A stretch of 64,000 nucleotides of DNA from Rhizomys pruinosus (GCA_009823505.1 VZQC01006250.1:58537-122536), one strand, 5' to 3'; positions 11,675 through 23,258 are shown, counted from the first letter of the stretch. The notes: a model not told the origin generated them from the letters alone. Numbers and translations: made by a program.

Positions 11675-11780
11675 GGGCTAGAGAGAGGGTTCAGTAGTTA
11701 AAAGCATGTACCACTCTTCCAGAGGACCTGAGTTCAGTTTCCAGAGCCCACATTAGTCAGCTCACAGCCATCTTTAAAAA
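11675..11780 (+). mobile_element. B2-type SINE head only
   Basis: Head with 'GGGGCTAGAGAGAGGGTTCA' and B box 'AGTTCAGTTTCCAGAGCCC'; only the first ~105 bases are present before an A-rich end. Confidence 0.75.
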
Positions 11781-12960
11781 GTACACTATGTTTTTCATGA
11801 CTCTAAAAATCCAAACTCCCATTGGGATGCTGTAAATTAAAACTGGTAACTTGCTGACATGAATATATAGTACTGCATTTTTTAAAGTTTATGTAAATGA
11901 GTTTAAAATGTCAAAATTATAAGATAGTATTTGATACCTGCAAATATTTTAACAAATATACTTTTAATTTTCTAAATAGAGGTTTGTTTCAAACCTCAAA
12001 AAGAGAATCATACAAGGAATATTTACTTATCGTTCTCCCTATGTTGATTAGTTGTGAGCATCTGCCATACTTGTATTCCCTGTCTTTGTTTCTCTCTGTC
12101 TCTCTGTCTCTGTCTTACAAACCCATCTGAAAGTAAGTTACGTAAGTCTTGTCACACATCCCCCACTAAAAATCTGTGCATTTCTTACTAAACAAAAGGA
12201 CATTATCCTACATAACCAGAATACTGTTACTGCAACAAGAAAATAATATGCATTTAAAATGTAATTCAGTTCAGAACAGAATTTGCTGAAAGAAAAGTGA
12301 ATATTCACAGCCTGGTTCATGGTAGTTGCTGGGACAAGTGAGCCTTCTATGTCTTCAATTTTACTGGTTTGAATCAGGAAAATCTTAGTCCTGTGTCCAT
12401 GCGTGTCAGCGGCTCTGGGATCCCATTGTTCCACTCCAGTGTCTGCAGGTGTTGGACTTCACACAGCTAGGCTCATGGGATCTGAAGACACGACTCATGC
12501 TAAGCTGTGTGGTGCCTCACCTGTTGTGCTACTTGGGCAATACGATGAAATGTTAATGGCAGATTGGCTTTGGAGAAACCTGGAACAGAGAGAAACAAGA
12601 TCGTTCTTGACAATACGAAAAGATATATGGCTATTTATATTTTTTAAAAACTTTCTGCCTGGAACTCAAATGGGACTTGTACAGTTGTGTTTTCCCCGTG
12701 AGTGTTATATGTGTTTTTGCTCTGCCTTCCATGGTGTCATGTGTAACTAGTAACCCTTGGGTGCTTGTAAGGCTCCTAGTTTCCAGTAAATGCTCCTGTG
12801 AGCATCACTTACTTCATTGTGTGAAACCACAGCTGACCAGCAAGGACAGGCATAATGATACCAAAAAAAAAAAAAAAAAGAAAGAAATAGATAAATGGTT
12901 TCAAATGGTTGAATTGAAAATGGACACAAACCCACCACAGGGTCATTCATGAAGAGAGGC
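11781..12960. other. Unique sequence, no gene seen
   Basis: Contains a short TCTCTG-rich patch near 12085-12115 and an A-run at about 12863-12879. No coding region or RNA gene recognised. Confidence 0.5.
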
Positions 12961-12966
12961 TACTTT

Positions 12967-13137
12967 GTTTGTTTGTTTGTTTGTTTGTTTGGTTTTGATT
13001 TTTTTGAGATGGGTGCTCTCCATGTAGCTCTGACTGACCTGGAACTCACAACATAATCCAGACATGGCCCTGAACTTTCAGTGAACCTCCTATTAATGTT
13101 TCTATGTTGGATTTATAGGTGTGTGGCACCATACCTG
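12967..13137 (-). mobile_element. Old B1 SINE with GTTT tail
   Basis: Reverse B1: a (GTTT)n tail at 12967-12991, then 'TGACCTGGAACTCACAACAT' and an end near 'GTGTGGCACCATACCTGG'. Diverged. Confidence 0.7.
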
Positions 13138-13154
13138 GGGAGAGTATTAGCTAT

Positions 13155-13315
13155 TTTTTTTTTTTTTTTTTTTGTCTTTTCGAGACAGGGTCTCCTTGTA
13201 GACCCAGCTTGTCCTGGAACTTGCTCTGTACACCAGGCTGGCCTTGAACTCACAAAGATCTGCCTACCTCTGCCTCCCAAGTGCTAGGAGTAAAGGCGTG
13301 TGCCACCATGCCCGG
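13155..13315 (-). mobile_element. B1 SINE
   Basis: Reverse B1 with a T-run, 'GAGACAGGGTCTCCTTGTAG', 'GCTGGCCTTGAACTCACAAA' and 'AAGTGCTAGGAGTAAAGGCG'. Confidence 0.93.
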
Positions 13316-13423
13316 TTAACTGTTTTTTAATGTAACAAAATTGTCAACAATCTGGAGAACTAACTTGCCTCCACTTTAGTGAGCATCCCTAAAACATTTT
13401 AACTTTGGCTACCTCAAAAAGAT

Positions 13424-13580
13424 TGTGGGGCATGGTGATACACACCTTTAATACAAGAACTCTGGGGAGAGGCAGGCAGATCTCTGTGAAATCAACCTGT
13501 TCTACATAGTGAGTTCTAAATCAGCCAGGGTTACATAGTGAGACCCTGTCTCAAAAAAAATAAATAAATAAAATAAAGAA
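13424..13580 (+). mobile_element. B1 SINE, old
   Basis: 'GTGGGGCATGGTGATACACA' to 'AGTGAGACCCTGTCTC', with an AAAT-rich tail. Confidence 0.8.
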
Positions 13581-13949
13581 AGAAAAAAGGCATGTTTTCA
13601 TGCCCGAAGGAACAGGGATGCTCAATTGAAATTAAAAGACATTTGAAAAAGGGCCACATAGTCACACAGTCAGCTGGCAGCTGTGACCATGTTTCCTGAA
13701 TCACAGCCCTCAGTTTCAGTTATTCAAATATAAACAGTGGGGTGGGAGAGAGAATACACTTCCTGATGAGAATAGACTCACCCCACCCCACCCCTGGAAT
13801 TTAAGATTGTAAAGCATTTGTAATTCCCAGAGCTGAAAGATTTAGCAGCCAAAGGAAGGAAAGATTTTGTTTCTGTGCGTGTGAAATGACTAATGGTGAT
13901 AAAAATGGAGTAAGAGGCAATACACATTGACAAGTGGGAAGATTTCACT

Positions 13950-14490
13950 TTGGCTTCTTTTTTAAAAACATCTAATTGCTTGTGCTTTGTAAGTAGGATT
14001 AAAAAGGTATCCCTGGATAAGATGTCAACCCATGAAGGGGAACAACCTGAACAGACTACAGTTCAAAATGACATCTCCAGAGAAAAGAAACTGTTTTGCT
14101 TCTCACCCACTTGTGCCCCTTTCCCAAAGCCTAGGGAAAACTTGTGGAAGAGGAGGCGTGGCAGAATGTAAGGGCTGCGGAGAGATCCGGGTGAATGGTG
14201 AGACTACAGCAATATAGACTGGACTCTTATTCGATCAACATGCTTGTGCATACAAGCTTCTTCAACTGGACTATGGGAACCTTGGGTTGTTCAAAATTTG
14301 GACATAGATACTTGCAAATTGGTACATGAATGTTACTTACATTCATTGCTTATGCTTATTAATTTGGCTCACTTAAAAAAATGCACCAATTACCTAATTG
14401 TATGGCAAACTGAGCAACGTCAATGTTATCTGAAAACAACTGTGCTATTATATTGTAGAATCCCTTAAAAAATAAACAAAGGAAAAATTA
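13950..14490 (+). mobile_element. L1-tailed element, diverged copy
   Basis: The first ~300 bases align with the reverse complement of the short L1-tailed elements at 38.0-38.4 and 56.6-57.05 kb; landmarks are 'TCTAATTGCTTG', 'CCTAGGGAAAACTTG' and 'CAGAATGTAAGGGCTGCGG'. The last ~100 bases instead match the L1 3' end found at 43.16-43.26 kb: 'CACCAATTACCTAATTGTAT', then 'GAAAACAACTGTGC' and a TCCCTTAAAAAATAAA tail. Its A-tail abuts the T-run of a minus-strand L1 at about 14490. Confidence 0.6.
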
Positions 14491-15660
14491 AAAAAACTTT
14501 TATTGATGATTTGTGTATTTCATACATTATCTTTCAGTCCAATTTAAACACATTCCCCTCTCCCTGCCCCCCACCCCACCCCTGTTCATGCCTTCTACCA
14601 TACATGTCTTGCGTCTTTCTCTCCAACTTTCCAGTTTTTCACTGCAGAGGCTTGTTGTTTTGGGCAGAGTTTAACTGCATTAGTCAGTTCTTTGACCCAG
14701 TCTCTGTTGTTGCTCCCTCCCCTTTGTATTGCTCCAACATATGCCTATATATCCATCACATATGTATCAAAATTATGACCTCTGAGAATAAACTGTACGT
14801 TAATTCCAAAATATGTTTAGGGAATTCACATTCCCCCTTTAATTTTATATTACTCTAAAATATGAATATGTACCTTCCACCCATATACAGTAATTACCGA
14901 GTCTGAAAATAAGTGGTGGGTTGATTCTAGAGCCCTTTGAGAGATTCACATTATAGCAACACAGTTGCTTACAGATAAAAAGAAGTATAACAATAATGTT
15001 CAAGTTGCCTTTCAACTGAGGATTTGGCATCAGCATCCGCATATGAGGGAAACCACTCACCTTTTCTTTTCGGGGACTTTGTTACTTCACCTAGCATAAT
15101 GGCTTTGTGTTCCATCGATTTACCTGCAAAGTTCATGATGTCATCTTTCTTTACCACTGAATAGAACTCCATTGTGTAGATGTACTACATTTTTGTTATC
15201 CATTCATCTGTTGACGGGCATTTCGGTTAGTTTCAGCACTTCATTATTGTGAAGAGTGCTGCAATAAACATAGATGTGCATGTATCTTTGTGGTAGGATG
15301 AGTCTTGTGGGTATATTACCCAGGAGTGGTATGACTGGGTCAGGTGGCAGGCTCATTTTGAGTTTTTTAAGGGTTCTCCACAGCACTGCTTTCCATAGTG
15401 GTTATATGAGTTTACAATCCCACCAGCAGTGGACGAGTGTTCCCCTTTCCCCACAACCTCTCCAGCATTTGGTGTCTTTTGTTGTCTTGATCTTAGCCAG
15501 TCTTATCAGAGTGAGATGATATCTGAGAGTGGTTTTAATTTGCATTTCCTTAATTATTAATGATGTCGAACACTTTTTAAGATGTTTCTCAGCCATCTTT
15601 ACTTCCTCACTGGTGAAGTCTTTGCTCAGCTCTTTACTCCATCTTCTGAGTAGTATCTAT
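14491..15660 (-). mobile_element. L1 3' portion (ORF2 C-terminus plus 3' UTR)
   Basis: Starts with the reverse L1 end 'TTTTATTGATGATTTGTG'. It continues through the 3' UTR (14520-15040) and into the ORF2 C-terminus (about 15055-15655). The latter encodes the cysteine-rich region and the conserved terminal region ahead of the stop, broken by stops and frameshifts. 5'-truncated; no longer coding. Confidence 0.85.
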
Positions 15661-15974
15661 ACATTTTCCTCAAAAAAAAAAAAGTGCAAGTGAAACAGTG
15701 GCCCATGTGAAGAGATTGCCACTGTGAGGGGCATTTTATAATAGCCAGAAGGGAGACATTACATTTTTTTTAAGTTGAAAAACATGGTTTTGAGACCTTT
15801 TGGATAGAATCTGTTAAATTCAGAAACCTAGATAGTTTAATCTATTTCTATAATAAAATTAGCATGGAAAGTATGTTTATGAGATTCTAAGTGGACATAA
15901 CAGTCAACATTTTTTTTCCTGAATGGAAAAGTGTCATAATGATACATCCAACTGTATGTTTCCAACTCTTAATT
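15661..15974. other. Unique sequence, no gene seen
   Basis: An A-run at 15671-15682, then unremarkable AT-rich sequence. Confidence 0.5.
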
Positions 15975-16395
15975 TGTTTTTGCAGTTTTATAACTTTGAC
16001 TCTCAGCAGTTAGTTCGCATCCACATTGACTCTCTGTAGGTTTTTTATTGGAAATAGGTCACCAAAGTATAGAGTTTCATTTGGCGAAGCCTCACCTTCA
16101 TTCTGGACACATGAACATGGATACAATATGGAACATTCCTTATTTCTTGGCCCAGACTTTCTTCAGCCTGGTATCAGTGAGCATATCTAGAGTACCCATC
16201 TCCTTCATGGAGAATTTCCAGGGTTCTTTGAATGCCCAAAGGGCACATTTCTTGAAGCCCACTCCATGGATGCGCAATGTAAATGCTGATGTTGTATTCC
16301 CATGTCACCACCTCGCTGATGGCACAATAGCCTTCTCATCACCCTTCTTTGTGCTAGCCATTCCACCAGGCCCAAGTTGGACACAAAAGGCACAA
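15975..16395 (-). pseudogene. RPL31: RPL31 processed pseudogene
   Basis: Intronless, decayed copy of the mRNA for ribosomal protein L31, a 60S subunit protein of about 125 residues. The start codon aligns at 16361-16359 and the stop at 16012-16010 on the minus strand. Recognisable blocks include 'ATCCATGGAGTGGGCTTCAA', 'ATGAAGGAGATGGG', 'GGAATGTTCCATA' and 'CAGAGAGTCAATGTGGATG'. The 3' end continues into the short L31 3' UTR and a short A-rich tract at about 15975-15985. The lysine-rich segment after the start is deleted and several indels shift the frame, so it cannot make L31. No promoter comes with such retrocopies. I could not define a clear target-site duplication. Confidence 0.88.
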
Positions 16396-16929
16396 GAGAG
16401 TCTCCTTACTCCTTATTCTTTAATATATTTGTTTCAAACACATATTTGACTTTCCATGCCATTATGTGGTCCCGGGCATAAAATTTTTGGAAAGGTCTCA
16501 CATGGGGAGTCCCCTTCGTCAACAATCTAGTCTTCTTCCTGAGAGTTCCAACTGTTTTACTTTATATGTTTTCTTGTAAGTTGTGAGGTATGGTTTATTT
16601 GGAGAGAAAAGTTTCACAAAGGCATTTCAGGAGAATCAAGTTACATGTTTTCAATACTTTTAGCTCAATTCCTGACTCATGGTTGTTATAATGAGGTAGC
16701 TGGCTTTACAACAACCTTTTCCTAAGGGTTCTAGAAAAAGACACCAGCACTTCCTGACTTTACTTTTGTTCAGTCTCTTTACAACAGAACAAGCCATCCA
16801 CGTACCAGAGTGGATTCATTTTGCTTCACACATAGCCCCACCGCCATGTTCCTTTTAACAGGTGAATATTCTCCTGTAAATTTTGAAGAAAGCCTCTGAA
16901 CACATTTGCAGTGTATTGGGTTTACTTAG
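16396..16929. other. Unique sequence, no gene seen
   Basis: Nothing recognised between the RPL31 retrocopy and the ERVL LTR. Confidence 0.5.
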
Positions 16930-17442
16930 CACATTAGGCAGGAGTCTCTAGAGGATTAGAACCAATAGAATACATAATATGTAATATATAATCCATCGTA
17001 TATAAATACATAAGATAAATATATAAAAGATAAATCTTTCATTATGTATAATATATGCCATATAGTCTATACGATATATTATAAATAAAGTGAAAAGAGA
17101 TTTATCCCATTAGTTTACACCAATATGAGCTGAATTCCTTGGCAACAGCTATCAGCATGCTAGAGAGGCTGAGAACCTGGAGTCTAATGTCATTGGTAGA
17201 TGGCAGTAGCAACCACAGGAGAGACAGACATATTTGCCCAGCAAGAATCAAAGGTAGGAGGGCAGGTAACAGTGTTTTTTCTTTGGACCTGTGTCTATCT
17301 GGGCTCCCACTGGAAGGTACTGTCCGTTCTAAAGCAGAGTGATCCCTCTTCAGTTAATCCTTTTTGGAAATGCCCTCAAAGACCCACACAGAAGTATGTT
17401 TCTTAATATGTTATCAAGTTGGCAATTAAGGTTAACAAACGC
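16930..17442 (-). repeat. ERVL (MLT2-like) 3' LTR
   Basis: Begins 'CACATTAGGCAGGAGTCTCT' where the partner begins 'TATATTAGGCAGGGTCCTCT', and ends near AACAAACGCA. The partner at 25064-25621 is clearly homologous but much diverged. An AT-rich expansion lies at about 16970-17090. Confidence 0.75.
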
Positions 17443-17736
17443 ATCCCTTATCAACTTGACCCTCAACTGTATCTCTTTATGTCATGGTTACTTTTCCAAT
17501 GAAGGTCAAAATTCCACTTAACATGATATAACTATCCCAGGTACATCCAAAGTACATGAATTCTTCCCCTAGGATAGATCACAAAGTCCCTTGAGGAATG
17601 CTTACTCTTTTATATGCCATAACTTAAATATAATAATATAGATTTAACAATTAAGTACTCATATGAATTCATTTGATGTTAATTACATGGTAAATTAATA
17701 GGAGAGGAAAGAAAACAGAAATATTTGCTTAATATA

Positions 17737-17755
17737 CATATATATATATATATAT
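17737..17755. repeat. (TA)n microsatellite
   Basis: Short pure TA run inside the ERVL. Confidence 0.9.
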
Positions 17756-17764
17756 GCACAAACA

Positions 17765-17925
17765 TTCTCTTTTTTTGTCTTTTTTGAGACAAGCATCTTC
17801 CTGTAGCCCCAGCTGGCCTGGAACTCACTCTGTAGACCAGGCTGGCCTTGAACTCACAAAGATCCACCTGCCTCTGCTTCCCAAGTGCTAGGAATAAAGG
17901 CGTATGCCACCACGCCTGGCTAGTA

Positions 17926-17955
<30 letters not shown>
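17765..17955 (-). mobile_element. B1 SINE, followed by a GTTTT array
   Basis: Reverse B1 with 'AGCTGGCCTGGAACTCACTC' and 'CCAAGTGCTAGGAATAAAGG'; it ends near CCACGCCTGGC at about 17920. The (GTTTT)n run at 17928-17955 follows the B1 5' end and belongs to the target side. Inserted in ERVL. Confidence 0.9.
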
Positions 17956-17956
<1 letters not shown>

Positions 17957-18129
17957 TACAAACATATTCTTAACAAAACGGGAAAGAAACACTCATGACA
18001 CCTAGAATTCTCATTCTGTAAGTGATCACATGGCTGTAGTTGGTATTTATAATTACCCATTTCATATTTCCTCTATCCTCAGCAAGCACCTCATCAGAAG
18101 AACCTCATTCCAGGTTTCTTTCTTGGAAT

Positions 18130-18600
18130 GGTGACCTACATCTTCATTTCTGAAGGGTCTTGGTCATTTGTCACCCTTTCTGAACTGGGTTGTTGTAGTT
18201 TACCATTAACCTTAATCACAGGACATGGTAGCAGCAAAAGATACCCTAAGGGATCTTCTGTACTCTGGACATGATCTTTCTCACCTCCATTGTGGATAAG
18301 CAGTCCACTTCTCTCTAAATCAATCAGACATACAAACACTGTAACTCCTTTTGAACATGTTGACTCGGGAAATCCAGTCGGTAGTAGCCAAGGAAAATCT
18401 TAGCTTCCAGTTCAATGGAATGTTTATCATACCTCATGGTAGAAGCACTCCCCACTGAAGAAACAGAGCATAGGGTCATGGTAACGGTTACAAAAAATTT
18501 TGCTAGTGAGTACTTAGTAAGTGGTAAGTGGTATCTTTTCCATTCCATCCATTGGTCTTTGGACACATGAATCCTGGCTTAAAGAGAAAAATATCCTATA
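18130..18600 (-). pseudogene. ERVL pol C-terminal (dUTPase-like) remnant
   Basis: Two minus-strand frames, 18566-18324 and 18339-18136, carry a decayed form of the last part of ERVL pol. In ERVL this region holds a dUTPase-like domain. Recognition rests on the segment at about 18300-18180, which includes a proline-cysteine-proline and a following VNGKLQQP stretch. Stops separate the pieces and the domain is not intact. Confidence 0.55.
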
Positions 18601-19044
18601 TTAGACGCTGATGCAAAGAATACACAGCCTTCTAGAGAACCTACCCTAGTCCTTGAGGCTATTGCCAGCTCATGGGCACTGTAACTGTGTAGATCCATCT
18701 ACCATTCTATCAAGCCAGTTGCTTCAGGATGATGAGAAACAGTAAAGCCAGTGAATTCTGTGAGCACAAGGTCACTACTGTGCTTTTATGCTGTGAAGTA
18801 AATTCTTTGGTCAAAAGCAATATTGTGCAGAATACCATGATGGTGGAAAAAGCATTCTACAAGTCCATGGGTGGTACTTTGGGCAGAAACATTGTGTGCA
18901 TAGCCAGAATAAGTATGTATTCCACTGAGAACAACGTGTTATCCTTTCCATAAAGAAAATGATCTAGTCTAGTCAGCCTGCCACCAGGTCACTGGATTGT
19001 CACCACCAGAAATGGTGCCATGTTGGGGGCTCAGAGTTGATTTC

Positions 19045-19306
19045 TTCTTTAATTTATTTAATTTTATTTTTTAGTTTTATTTATTTTTGTATGTGTATGA
19101 GTGTACTGTTTGCATGTAGGTTTGTGCATCCGTGTCATGCAATGCCGCGGAGGTCAGAAGAGGGTCTCAGATTCCCCTGGAACTGGAGTTCTCCTGGAAC
19201 TGGAGTTACAGACGGTTCTTAGCCACCATGTGGGTGCTGGGGATCGAACCCGGGTCCTCTGCAAGAGCAGTCAATGCTCTTAACCGCTAGGCCATCTCTC
19301 TTCTAC
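19045..19306 (-). mobile_element. B2-type SINE (duplication subtype)
   Basis: Reverse B2 with T-rich head, 'GTCATGCAATGCCGCGGAGG', 'GGGGATCGAACCCGGGTCCT' and 'CGCTAGGCCATCTCTC'. It carries a doubled CTGGAACTGGAGTT block at about 19177-19206. Inserted in ERVL. Confidence 0.93.
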
Positions 19307-19499
19307 TGGGAGACTTGTCACAAGCCAGATCATCCTTGGTGAGTGTAAGTCCATGTTTCTGATCCCATGCATAACCTCCATCCCTCTCCCCTTGGCCTCT
19401 TTGTTCTGGTCCCAATGGGCAAGGACAAGTTTAGCTAGGGGAAGAGGCTGACTAGTATTCGCAACATGGGCTGTCCTACCTATTTCATTATTGAAGTCT

Positions 19500-20256
19500 T
19501 ACTCTGATGAGTTCATTTTTTGATGACCATTTACATGGATCACAAATATCTATGCATTCTTGGCTCATTTGGGACAATCTATCCATATACTGTAGGGAAA
19601 TCCAGCTTGAATTGCAGGCTAGCTTTCCAAATAGCATGCCTCAGGGCACCGCCCCAAGGAGGAGCAAGCAGGATGGCCTAGGTGCATAATGCTGGGTGGG
19701 GCAATTGTGTACAGTGGCGTGGAGTTGGGGGACTTATGATTGGTCCTGGGAACCAATGTCATTTAGTTTATAAAAGCAGGCTGTAGCAAGGAATAAATTT
19801 GAATTTCATAGTAACATTATCACAGAATTCCCAGCCATATTTTTATTAATTATTTTTTGCATTCAGGCTAAGGTAGGCCTGCATTTCGTTTGGGTGGCCA
19901 GTGGGTTGGAAAGAGATTCTTTTGCAGATCACCAACCTGGGTAGCTGGTGTTGTGAGTGGGTACTGGCTGAAGGGAGGTGATCAGCCATCAGCCTGAAAT
20001 TCCTGTCCAGGCTCTGGGCAGGTGAGAAGCCACGGCCAAGAATGGAAAACGTGTCTTGTGGGTCCAGGCTAAGGGCCTGAGTTGGAAGCACCATCCAGGA
20101 TGGGCTATGGGAAGTAGCCAGCTGGCCTCTGTGCTGAGGGGTCAGCTTCCCACAGTGTCTGCAAAGCGGGCACTGTGTCTCCATTCCCCTTAGCAGGGCC
20201 ATGTGGTCCCTGTTCGGCATATAAAGAAAGCTTCCTACAGTATACTTCTTCCCCAA
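19500..20256 (-). pseudogene. ERVL integrase-region remnant
   Basis: The 136-codon frame at 20256-19846 starts with an HMAL..CPLCRHC segment resembling the zinc-binding end of ERVL integrase and then loses similarity. A 200 bp LTR-like insert splits the region at 19637-19837. Further decayed pol sequence continues to about 19500. No catalytic triad can be assigned. Confidence 0.5.
19637..19837 (+). mobile_element. LTR-like insert in the ERVL integrase region
   Basis: A 200 bp block, TGCCTCAGGGCACC at the left and GAATTCCCAGCCA at the right, interrupts ERVL pol similarity. It has a TATA-like TATAAAAGCAGG at about 19770 and an AATAAA about 20 bases further on, the order expected in an LTR. It is short and I see no target duplication, so the family is unknown. 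Confidence 0.35.
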
Positions 20257-20299
20257 ATGTCTTTCTCATCAATTTTCCAACCATGCTCCTTCCAAGTCT

Positions 20300-21000
20300 C
20301 CAAGCATACAGCTAAATTATTAGTCAAAGCCCATGAATCAGTACATAACCACATATGGCCATTTTCCTTTCCAAGAAAAATACATTATTATGTGCACTCC
20401 CTGAAGTCCTGTCCACTGTGAAGGTTATGCTTCACCACTCTCCTTTAGAATTGTTCCAGAAAAGGGCTCTAATGCTGCAGCTGTCCACTTCAGGGTAATA
20501 CATTCATAATGGGCAGAACCATCTGTACTCCAGGCACATACTCTTCTTCAGTTCTCTGACCATAGTGTATACTCCATGAGGCCAGAGGTACATGCTTTGA
20601 GACAAGAGGCATTGTGGCAAGAGTATGAACCACTATAGGCATTTGGGAAACTCTTTCATGTAACTTATGTGTGCCTTCAGGGCCTGCTCAAACCTGATCA
20701 CATATGTACCATTTCCATTTGATGATAATAGCTATGTGCATATCCAAATATATGGCTTGGTGTTCATTTTCCACTAAAAAAAAGCACAATACCAGGCTAA
20801 GAGCTGTTTCTCAAAGGGAGGGTAGTCATCTTTAGGAGAAGCCAAGGCCTTGCTCCAAAATCCTAAGGGCCCCATCTATGATTCACCTATCTTGCCTACC
20901 AAATTCTCTAAACAGCATCCTTACTTTTTATTGGCACGGGAAGTACCACTGGGTCTGATGATCATCTGCCTCAAGTGGAAAATGGCTCTTATTCTGGGCC
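20300..21000 (-). pseudogene. ERVL RNase H-region remnant
   Basis: Minus-strand translation gives the RT-RNase H linker and RNase H start, including a recognisable PPFEKQLLAWY segment near 20830-20800 and an LGFWSKAL segment near 20875-20850. Stops and shifts occur throughout. Confidence 0.6.
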
Positions 21001-21388
21001 CCACTCAAAACTAGCAGCTTTCCTAGCAATGCATTCTATGGACCAGAGTAACAAACTCAAGTGAGAAATATGTGCTTTCAAAATCCAGATAAGCCAACTA
21101 GGCATTTTGCTTTTGCTTGGTGGTAGGAGGGTCCAGATACAGCAACATATCCTTTACTATAGAAGGAATATCTCTGCATGTCCCACATCCTGGACTCCTA
21201 GAAATTTTACCAAGGTAAAAGTCCTTAAATTATGGTTGTATTTGTTTCTCATTCTCTAATGCACAAATGCTTTACCAAGAGGTCTTGAATGATCACTACT
21301 TTCTGCTCACTTGCTCAGTTAGCATAATGTCATCAGTGCAATGCACCAGTGAGATGTCTTCTAGAAGGAACAGGTGATCAACAACCTT

Positions 21389-21613
21389 ACAAATGGAGAG
21401 ATGGCTCAGTGGTTAGGTGCACTGGGTTGCTCTTGCAGAGAATCCAGGTTCAATTTCCAGCACCCATGTGATAGATAACAACCATATGTAACTCCAGTTC
21501 CAGGGGAATCCGACACCCTCTTCTGACCCCATTGCCCGACATGGGTGCACTTACATACTTGTAGACAATATATTCATACACATGAACTAATAATAAATAA
21601 AATATTTTAAAAC
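21389..21613 (+). mobile_element. B2-type SINE
   Basis: 'GGAGAGATGGCTCAGTGGTT' head to an ATAAATAAAATATTTT tail; inserted in ERVL RT. Confidence 0.9.
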
Positions 21614-21982
21614 CCCATAAACTAAGTTATGACATGGGTTTGGGAAGTTAATAGACCCTAAAGATTGAACTGTAAATCTATACTGCTGGCATTGTCAGCT
21701 GAAAGCAAAATATTTCCAATAGCATTATAGACAGATGTGAAAAAAATCATTTGTAAGATCAATAGCTTCATACCAGGTACTAAGTATGACTATAACTGCT
21801 GCGACACTTAAAGCCATCACTTGTTCAAACTTATAATAACTAGCTGCCATTCTCCAAGATTTATCCTTCTGTACAGATCAAATAGAAAAGTTAAAGAGAG
21901 GTGTGTTGGGCACCATCACCTCGCCATCTTTCAGGTCCTTTATGGTAGGCCTAAACTCCACAGTTCCTCTAGTGATATGCTA

Positions 21983-22168
21983 TCGTTTTTTTGTTTTTTG
22001 TTTTTTTGTTTGTTTGTTTTGGTCTTTTCGAGAAGAGTCTCCCTGTAGCCCCAGCTGTCCTGGAATTCGGTCTGTAGACCAGGCTGGCCTTGAACTCACA
22101 AAGATCCGCCTGCCTCTGCCTCTGCCTCCCAAGTGCTAGGATTAAAGGCGTGTGCCACCACCCCGGGC
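21983..22168 (-). mobile_element. B1 SINE
   Basis: Reverse B1 with a TTTG-rich tail, 'GAGAAGAGTCTCCCTGTAGC', a duplicated CTCTGC unit and 'AAGTGCTAGGATTAAAGGCG'. Inserted in ERVL. Confidence 0.93.
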
Positions 22169-23008
22169 TGCTATTGTTTTGATTAACTGTTTTACCTGGT
22201 AGATGCAGTTCTCATAGCTTCCACTTGGCCCTTCCAACCACAGTAATGCTCACTCTGTCAGTCAGGTAACCAGTGTGGTTGATTCCACCAACTCTTAAGT
22301 ATATCTATCCCAATTATACAGTCATGGGTTGGGAAAATGATGCCAGGACGAAGTTCGAGGATCCAGTGGTTCCACTGTGAGGTGGAGTTTGGCTAAAACT
22401 CCACTGATAACCTGAACTCACTAAGTGCCTACTTTAACTGGAAGTCCACAACACTATTTGGAATCTCATGGAATTAATGTCCATTCAGATCTGGTGTCTA
22501 ATAGGCCATGTAAGATCTGATTATTTCCTCTTACCCAGAGTATAGTTAAAGGCCACAGGTCTCTTTGAAGAAAGATGGGAGAAAATTTGACAGTAAAACT
22601 TTCCAGCACTATAACAGGGACCTGCCCTCCCCTTCATTTGAGAAGTTCTGGGTCTGTAAACAGCCTGAAGCCTGGAAATTGGTTGAGGGACTGTGGTTCT
22701 CTGTTGCTATGATTCAAAGTAGACTTTCATTTGGTCTGGAAACAACATGATCAGTCAACCAGTCTCAAAGGTCTACATGAGTCAGATTCTTATGAATGTT
22801 GCTTTGCCTATGCTGTCCATATGCTCATCTTGTCTTTGACATTTCACTGCTGCCACTTGGCCTTTGCTGCCTCAGGATCCAATTAGACCCAGTGAACTTG
22901 AGTTATCCAATTGAGAGTCTACAGTTCCCACTATAAAATCTGGCATACAGTGAGGGGCAATAACAGAGCTTTCACTATGCTGGTGCCTCTCTCACAAATC
23001 TGTTTCTT

Positions 23009-23258
23009 TTTATTTTTTTAATTTTTTTAAATTTAATTTAATTTAATTTATTTATGTGTATGAATGTACTGTTTGCGTGTAGGTCTGTGCACCTGTGTCA
23101 TGCAATGCCGCGGAGGTCAGAAGAGGCTGTCGGATTCCCCTGGAACTGGAATTGGAGCTACAGACGGTTCTCAGCCGCCATGTGGGTGCTGGGGATCGAA
23201 CCCGGGTCCTCTGCAAGAGCGGTCGGCACTCTTAACTGCTAGGCCATCTCTCCAGCCC
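23009..23258 (-). mobile_element. B2-type SINE with perfect 16 bp duplication
   Basis: CACAAATCTGTTTCTT occurs at 22993-23008 and again at 23259-23274, exactly bounding the SINE. The body is close to the other young copies here, so this is one of the recent insertions. Confidence 0.95.

Larger units (their letters stand above)
21000..22560 (-). pseudogene. ERVL reverse-transcriptase-region remnant
   Basis: The active-site region is visible at about 21350-21320 as CTDDIM, where the tyrosine of the YXDD motif has become cysteine. Downstream a TTKQKQNA segment (near 21100) precedes the RNase H part. A B2 (21389-21613) and a B1 (21983-22168) split the domain, and stops are frequent. Confidence 0.65.

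Noticed and set aside
19846..20256. 136-codon cysteine-containing frame as a host zinc-finger gene
   Set aside because: It lies in the integrase position of a decayed ERVL and shares that region's layout.
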